Source: Verrucomicrobiota bacterium
GTDB lineage: Bacteria > Verrucomicrobiota > Verrucomicrobiia > Limisphaerales > UBA8199
Direction: 5' to 3'
DNA: 45,506 nt
NCBI GenBank assembly: GCA_029974925.1
Contig: JARKQH010000325.1
Coordinates: forward strand, 1 to 45,506
Shown: piece after piece, positions 42,781 through 45,506 of the stretch
Numbering within the stretch: the stretch's first letter is position 1
Layout of the letters: the number at the start of each line of letters is the position of its first letter
Made by a program: the position numbers and the translations under genes
Notes under the pieces: generated by a model
Seen by the model: only the letters and a program-made list of their open reading frames with translations
Told to the model about the DNA's origin: nothing
The model's database searches: none

Positions 42781-43050
42781 GTGACGAGGTTTGTACGCCT
42801 TCACCCAGGCGCTCAGAAGGGTAATGCGGCCAACTATTTACTCGCTGTTCGAACCGCATTACAAGCAAAACCTCTATACTAACCCTAAACGAACAGCGAA
42901 ATCTTCTTCACTCGTCACTGCTTTGGACTTCTTTGGCGAGTGAATTGTTCAAAACAACCTGCATTTCAAACAACACCTTTCGCCCTTAGGCGACTTCCCT
43001 TGCGACCTCACTTCTTGTCGCTACCCAGCTTCAAAATGTCATTTCTGGGC
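42781..43050 (-). ncRNA. Candidate structured RNA of unknown family upstream of accA
   Basis: Read on the minus strand, complementary segments are unusually dense: GCGAC/GTCGC (43017-43021 with 43002-43006), TTGTT/AACAA, TTCACTCG/CGAGTGAA (42937-42944 with 42907-42914) and CGCTGTTCG/CGAACAGCG (42843-42851 with 42890-42898). GTAATGCGG/CCGCATTAC (42821-42829 with 42854-42862) and GTGACGAG/CTCGTCAC (42781-42788 with 42911-42918) also pair. The two 9-bp helices interlock as an H-type pseudoknot. Two others compete for bases 42911-42914, as in a switch. A strong terminator follows. It could be a standalone RNA or a leader regulating accA. It does not match tmRNA, RNase P RNA, 6S or SRP RNA as I know them. 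The 5' end is uncertain. Confidence 0.45.
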
Positions 43051-43162
43051 AACCACGTCAAGGGGCCCAACGCAGATTTTTTCTTGGGAGAGCGAACGGG
43101 ATGGGGATATTATTACATAAATTACTTGTAATCAGTGTCTTGTGCTTGTAGAACCTCTCCTT

Positions 43163-45506
43163 CTAGACCGCGCTCCCCCTGTGCGGCTCGCCCTGATTCA
43201 CGCCGGATTTAACCGGCAGAGTAAGAACAACCCGGGTGCCTTCGCCTCTGGCGGTCTGCCATTCGCATTGCCCCCCGATTTCTTCCATTCGCCTTTGCAT
43301 ATTGGCCAGGCCGTTTCCCCCAGCGGTTCGGAATGGTTCGGTCGAATCCGCAGCCCCCCTGATACTGCCGGGATCGAACCCCCGACCGTTATCAATGATG
43401 GTGAGGGTGAAGCCTTGCGGACGGAGTTCGAGGCAAACGCGCACTTCCGTCGCGCCGGCATGCTTGATGACGTTATTCAAAGCTTCCTTAAGGGTCAGAT
43501 AAAGGTTGTGCCTGGACTCGGACGTGATCGTCCAGTGAGGCAGATTCAGCGGCACATCCAAGCGGCAGCGCAAGCCTGCCGAACTTAGAAAACTTTGCGC
43601 GAACCGGCCCAGGTAGGTCACCAGGCTGTCCAACGTGTCGTGTTTCGGGTTGACCGCCCACACAATTTCGTCCATGGCCCGCGTGAGTTCGCGCGCGGTG
43701 CTGTAAATCTGATCCACATCCGCCGCCGCTTGGGCCTGACCATCCAGCTCCGCCCGGGCGCTTTGACTCAGCAGCGTGATCCGCGTCAGGCTTGCACCCA
43801 GATCGTCGTGAATATCCCGGGCAATTCTCGCCCGCTCGCGCTCCAGCGCCCGCTGCCGTTCCAACTGTTCCAATTTGCGGCGGACGCGCTGCCGTCCCAG
43901 CGCCAGCACTGCCGCGCTGACCGCCATCGCGCCGACCATCAGTGACCCGGCCCGAAACCACCAGGTCTGCCAGACTTGCGGCAGCACTGTAAACGCGAGC
44001 ACCGCGCCCCGCTCGTTCCAGATGTCGTCGTTGTTGCACGCGATCACGCGGAAGCGGTAGCCGCCCGGCGGCAAGTAGCTGTATTGCGCGAACCGTTGCG
44101 ACCCCGCTTCCGTCCAGCCGGCTTCCAACCCCTCCAGCTTGTAGCGAAAACGCACCTTCTCGGGAGCCACGAAACTCAGGGCGGTATATCTGACCTCGAA
44201 TCGCTGGCGGCCGGGCGGAATCCGAAGTTCTCCGTCTGCTGCCTTCAAATCCACGGACACCCCATCGGCCAGCAGTTCCTCGATGACCACGGGCGGAGGC
44301 ACCGGATTGATCGTGACATTTGCCGGGTCTATTGAAGCCAGGCCTTTTGCCGTCGGAAACCACAAATGGCCGTCTTCCGTCTGACGCGCCCCCGGATTAA
44401 AACCGCCCGAGCACACCAAGGTGGCCAGTCCTTCGGCCTTCCCGTAACTGATGCAGCGCACCATGGGAAGTTCGCCCTCGGCACACCGATTCAACTCGAT
44501 CTTGTTCAGGCGGAAAATTCCGCGGTTGGAACTGATCCACAAATTGCCCGTTCCATCGTCCACCAAATGGCACAAGGCTGCGGCGGGCAAACCTTCCGCT
44601 CTCCCGATGCGGCTGAACCGCCCGGCCCGCCAGCGGCCCAGGCCCGCGTCCGAAGTGCCAATCCACAACGTCCCATCCGCTTCCGCCAAGAGCGCCTGGA
44701 CGAAATTGCTTGGAAGCCCGTCAGACTTCCGATACACGGTCAGGTCCCCATCCCGCAGCGCCCCCAACCCTCCCCCCGACATACCGAACCAGACCGTACC
44801 GTCCGGAGCCTCCGTAATCGCCCTCACATCCGGAAACATCAGCCGGCTCCGGTCCACGGACCACACCAGCTTGCCCCCCTGATACCGCCGCAATCCGGCT
44901 ATGGTCCCCACCCACAAATCTCCATTCCGGCTCTCGTGCAGCGCCACGACCGGTTCCGCGACCGGGCCGGTCTCCCCCGCTATTTCAAAACTGTCCCCTC
45001 GCCGCACAAAGAGCCCCGCCCCCCATGTCCCCACCAGCAAATCTCCGTTGCGTCGCTGCAGAACCGACCAAATATACTGATTCCCCAAACCGCTCGGTTT
45101 GGCAAAACGCGTCCAGTTCCCCGACTGATACCGATAGAGCCCCGCCCCCTCCGTTCCCACCCAAAACGCCCCGTCCTTCCCGACATCGAACGACAACGCC
45201 GCACACCCCTGCAATCCATCCGGCGGGCTGAGCATGCTTACTTTCCGCGGCCGCAGGGTGTCCATTCCTCCCCCAGTGCCAATCCAGATGTTGCCCTCGT
45301 GGTCCTCGCACAAGCACCGCACCCAGTTGTGCGATAGTCCGTTTTCCCGGTTAAAATGCTGGGGCGCCTCGCCCGGCGCAAACACGTATAAGCCTCGTGT
45401 TAACGTTCCCACCACCAACCCGCCATCGCGTCGCTCCAACACCGCGCTGGCCACCCCGGCCCCTGCGGGCAGAGTGCCGGGATCTTCCTCCCATCCCCTT
45501 GCGGCT
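43163..45506 (-). CDS. Two-component sensor kinase with extracellular propeller, 5' truncated
   Basis: The minus-strand frame is open to the window edge, so the true start and signal peptide lie outside; the listed 763 residues begin at an internal GTG. About 380 residues form Reg_prop-type propeller repeats (LWIGTSDAGLG, VWFGMSGGGLG, DLWVGTIAGLRR). A Y_Y_Y domain follows (about 400-485), then a membrane helix (about 498-518), a coiled segment and a HisKA_3 dimerisation domain with the phospho-accepting His in ARIARDIHDDLGASL (about residue 549). The HATPase domain has NVIKHAG, DNGRGFDPG and GNGLANMQRRMEEIGG. It probably senses a carbohydrate or surface signal and phosphorylates a NarL/LuxR-type regulator. 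None follows downstream; one could lie upstream, outside. Confidence 0.9.
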   Translation of the reverse strand, partial: AARGWEEDPGTLPAGAGVASAVLERRDGGLVVGTLTRGLYVFAPGEAPQHFNRENGLSHNWVRCLCEDHEGNIWIGTGGGMDTLRPRKVSMLSPPDGLQGCAALSFDVGKDGAFWVGTEGAGLYRYQSGNWTRFAKPSGLGNQYIWSVLQRRNGDLLVGTWGAGLFVRRGDSFEIAGETGPVAEPVVALHESRNGDLWVGTIAGLRRYQGGKLVWSVDRSRLMFPDVRAITEAPDGTVWFGMSGGGLGALRDGDLTVYRKSDGLPSNFVQALLAEADGTLWIGTSDAGLGRWRAGRFSRIGRAEGLPAAALCHLVDDGTGNLWISSNRGIFRLNKIELNRCAEGELPMVRCISYGKAEGLATLVCSGGFNPGARQTEDGHLWFPTAKGLASIDPANVTINPVPPPVVIEELLADGVSVDLKAADGELRIPPGRQRFEVRYTALSFVAPEKVRFRYKLEGLEAGWTEAGSQRFAQYSYLPPGGYRFRVIACNNDDIWNERGAVLAFTVLPQVWQTWWFRAGSLMVGAMAVSAAVLALGRQRVRRKLEQLERQRALERERARIARDIHDDLGASLTRITLLSQSARAELDGQAQAAADVDQIYSTARELTRAMDEIVWAVNPKHDTLDSLVTYLGRFAQSFLSSAGLRCRLDVPLNLPHWTITSESRHNLYLTLKEALNNVIKHAGATEVRVCLELRPQGFTLTIIDNGRGFDPGSIRGAADSTEPFRTAGGNGLANMQRRMEEIGGQCEWQTARGEGTRVVLTLPVKSGVNQGEPHRGSAV

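Larger units (their letters stand above)
42625..43162. other. Gene-free region between accA and the sensor kinase
   Basis: In these 538 bases no confident protein gene is seen; the listed ORFs (42594..42824 plus, 42665..42868 minus, 42940..43131 plus) have no family features. Bases 42841-43140 are clearly more AT-rich than the flanks (27 of 60 are G or C in 42841-42900). The stretch contains a strong minus-strand terminator and the structured-RNA candidate, both listed separately. An AT-rich palindrome-like block (ATTAC...GTAAT) lies near 43114-43132. Confidence 0.7.

Noticed and set aside
42781-43060. tmRNA (ssrA) for the structured region
   Set aside because: Pseudoknots, a CCA after CTCGTCA and an imperfect partner TGACGTGG near 43053-43060 are suggestive. 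The conserved GATTCGAC-like 5' motif, a T-arm before the acceptor strand and an ALAA-type tag are missing.
42940-43131. 63-residue plus-strand ORF in the accA/sensor-kinase gap
   Set aside because: It has no ribosome-binding site, domain or convincing codon pattern, and it overlaps the complementary segments of the RNA candidate on the opposite strand.
1-45506. CRISPR arrays, insertion sequences, prophage or integration sites
   Set aside because: No spaced direct repeats, transposase, integrase or phage genes were found. The only tandem repeats are the 8-bp array and short CCTTTGA units.

Overview
The window looks like a chromosome segment of a GC-rich member of the Verrucomicrobiota, probably near the Pedosphaera/Limisphaera group. 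The assignment is inferred. It rests on very large secreted proteins built from autotransporter-type beta-strand modules, Ig-like, LamG, lamin-tail (LTD) and CotH domains, on polysaccharide- and deoxysugar-use genes, and on a NADH-dehydrogenase cluster without nuoE, nuoF or nuoG. No 16S rRNA, tRNA, insertion sequence, phage gene or CRISPR array was seen.

Layout. Bases 1-1007 are gene-free and carry an 8-bp tandem repeat and a likely promoter. Bases 1008-6676 are an L-rhamnose operon: rhaA (isomerase), rhaT (symporter), rhaB (kinase), an NCS1-type permease and a 61-residue membrane protein that overlaps the permease stop by GTGA. No rhaD-type aldolase is present. Bases 7046-19621 hold two giant exported proteins (about 1519 and 2633 residues) that share a roughly 290-residue module. 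The second also carries a CotH-like kinase domain and about eight LTD domains. Bases 19682-24718 hold a DUF819 membrane protein and a class C beta-lactamase-like hydrolase (minus strand), a lipoprotein (plus) and a GH43 arabinanase-like enzyme (minus). cysK and a small conserved protein follow.

Bases 26298-38868 are a complex I cluster in the order nuoA-B-C-D-I-H-J-K-L-M-M-N, tightly packed with ATGA/GTGA overlaps. It makes the quinone-reducing arm and the membrane arm but not the NADH-oxidising NuoEFG module. It has two different nuoM genes in tandem, and NuoL has a lateral-helix region about 30 residues longer than usual plus a separate insertion of about 55 residues. Together these suggest a complex I with a fourth antiporter-like pump.

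After a small conserved protein, a minus-strand group follows: accA (fatty-acid synthesis), manA-like phosphomannose isomerase and an ArsB/NhaD-type ion transporter. Upstream of accA lies a 538-bp gene-free stretch with a strong minus-strand terminator. It contains a dense set of complementary segments, including a 9+9 bp pseudoknot, and is a candidate structured RNA of unknown family. The window ends inside a hybrid two-component sensor kinase (Reg_prop propeller, Y_Y_Y, HisKA_3, HATPase) whose start lies beyond the right edge.

The most notable items are the expanded complex I, the unassigned structured RNA before accA, the repeated secreted-protein module with the CotH/LTD giant, and the translationally coupled membrane microprotein in the rhamnose operon. 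All family calls come from reading the sequence; no database search was possible.
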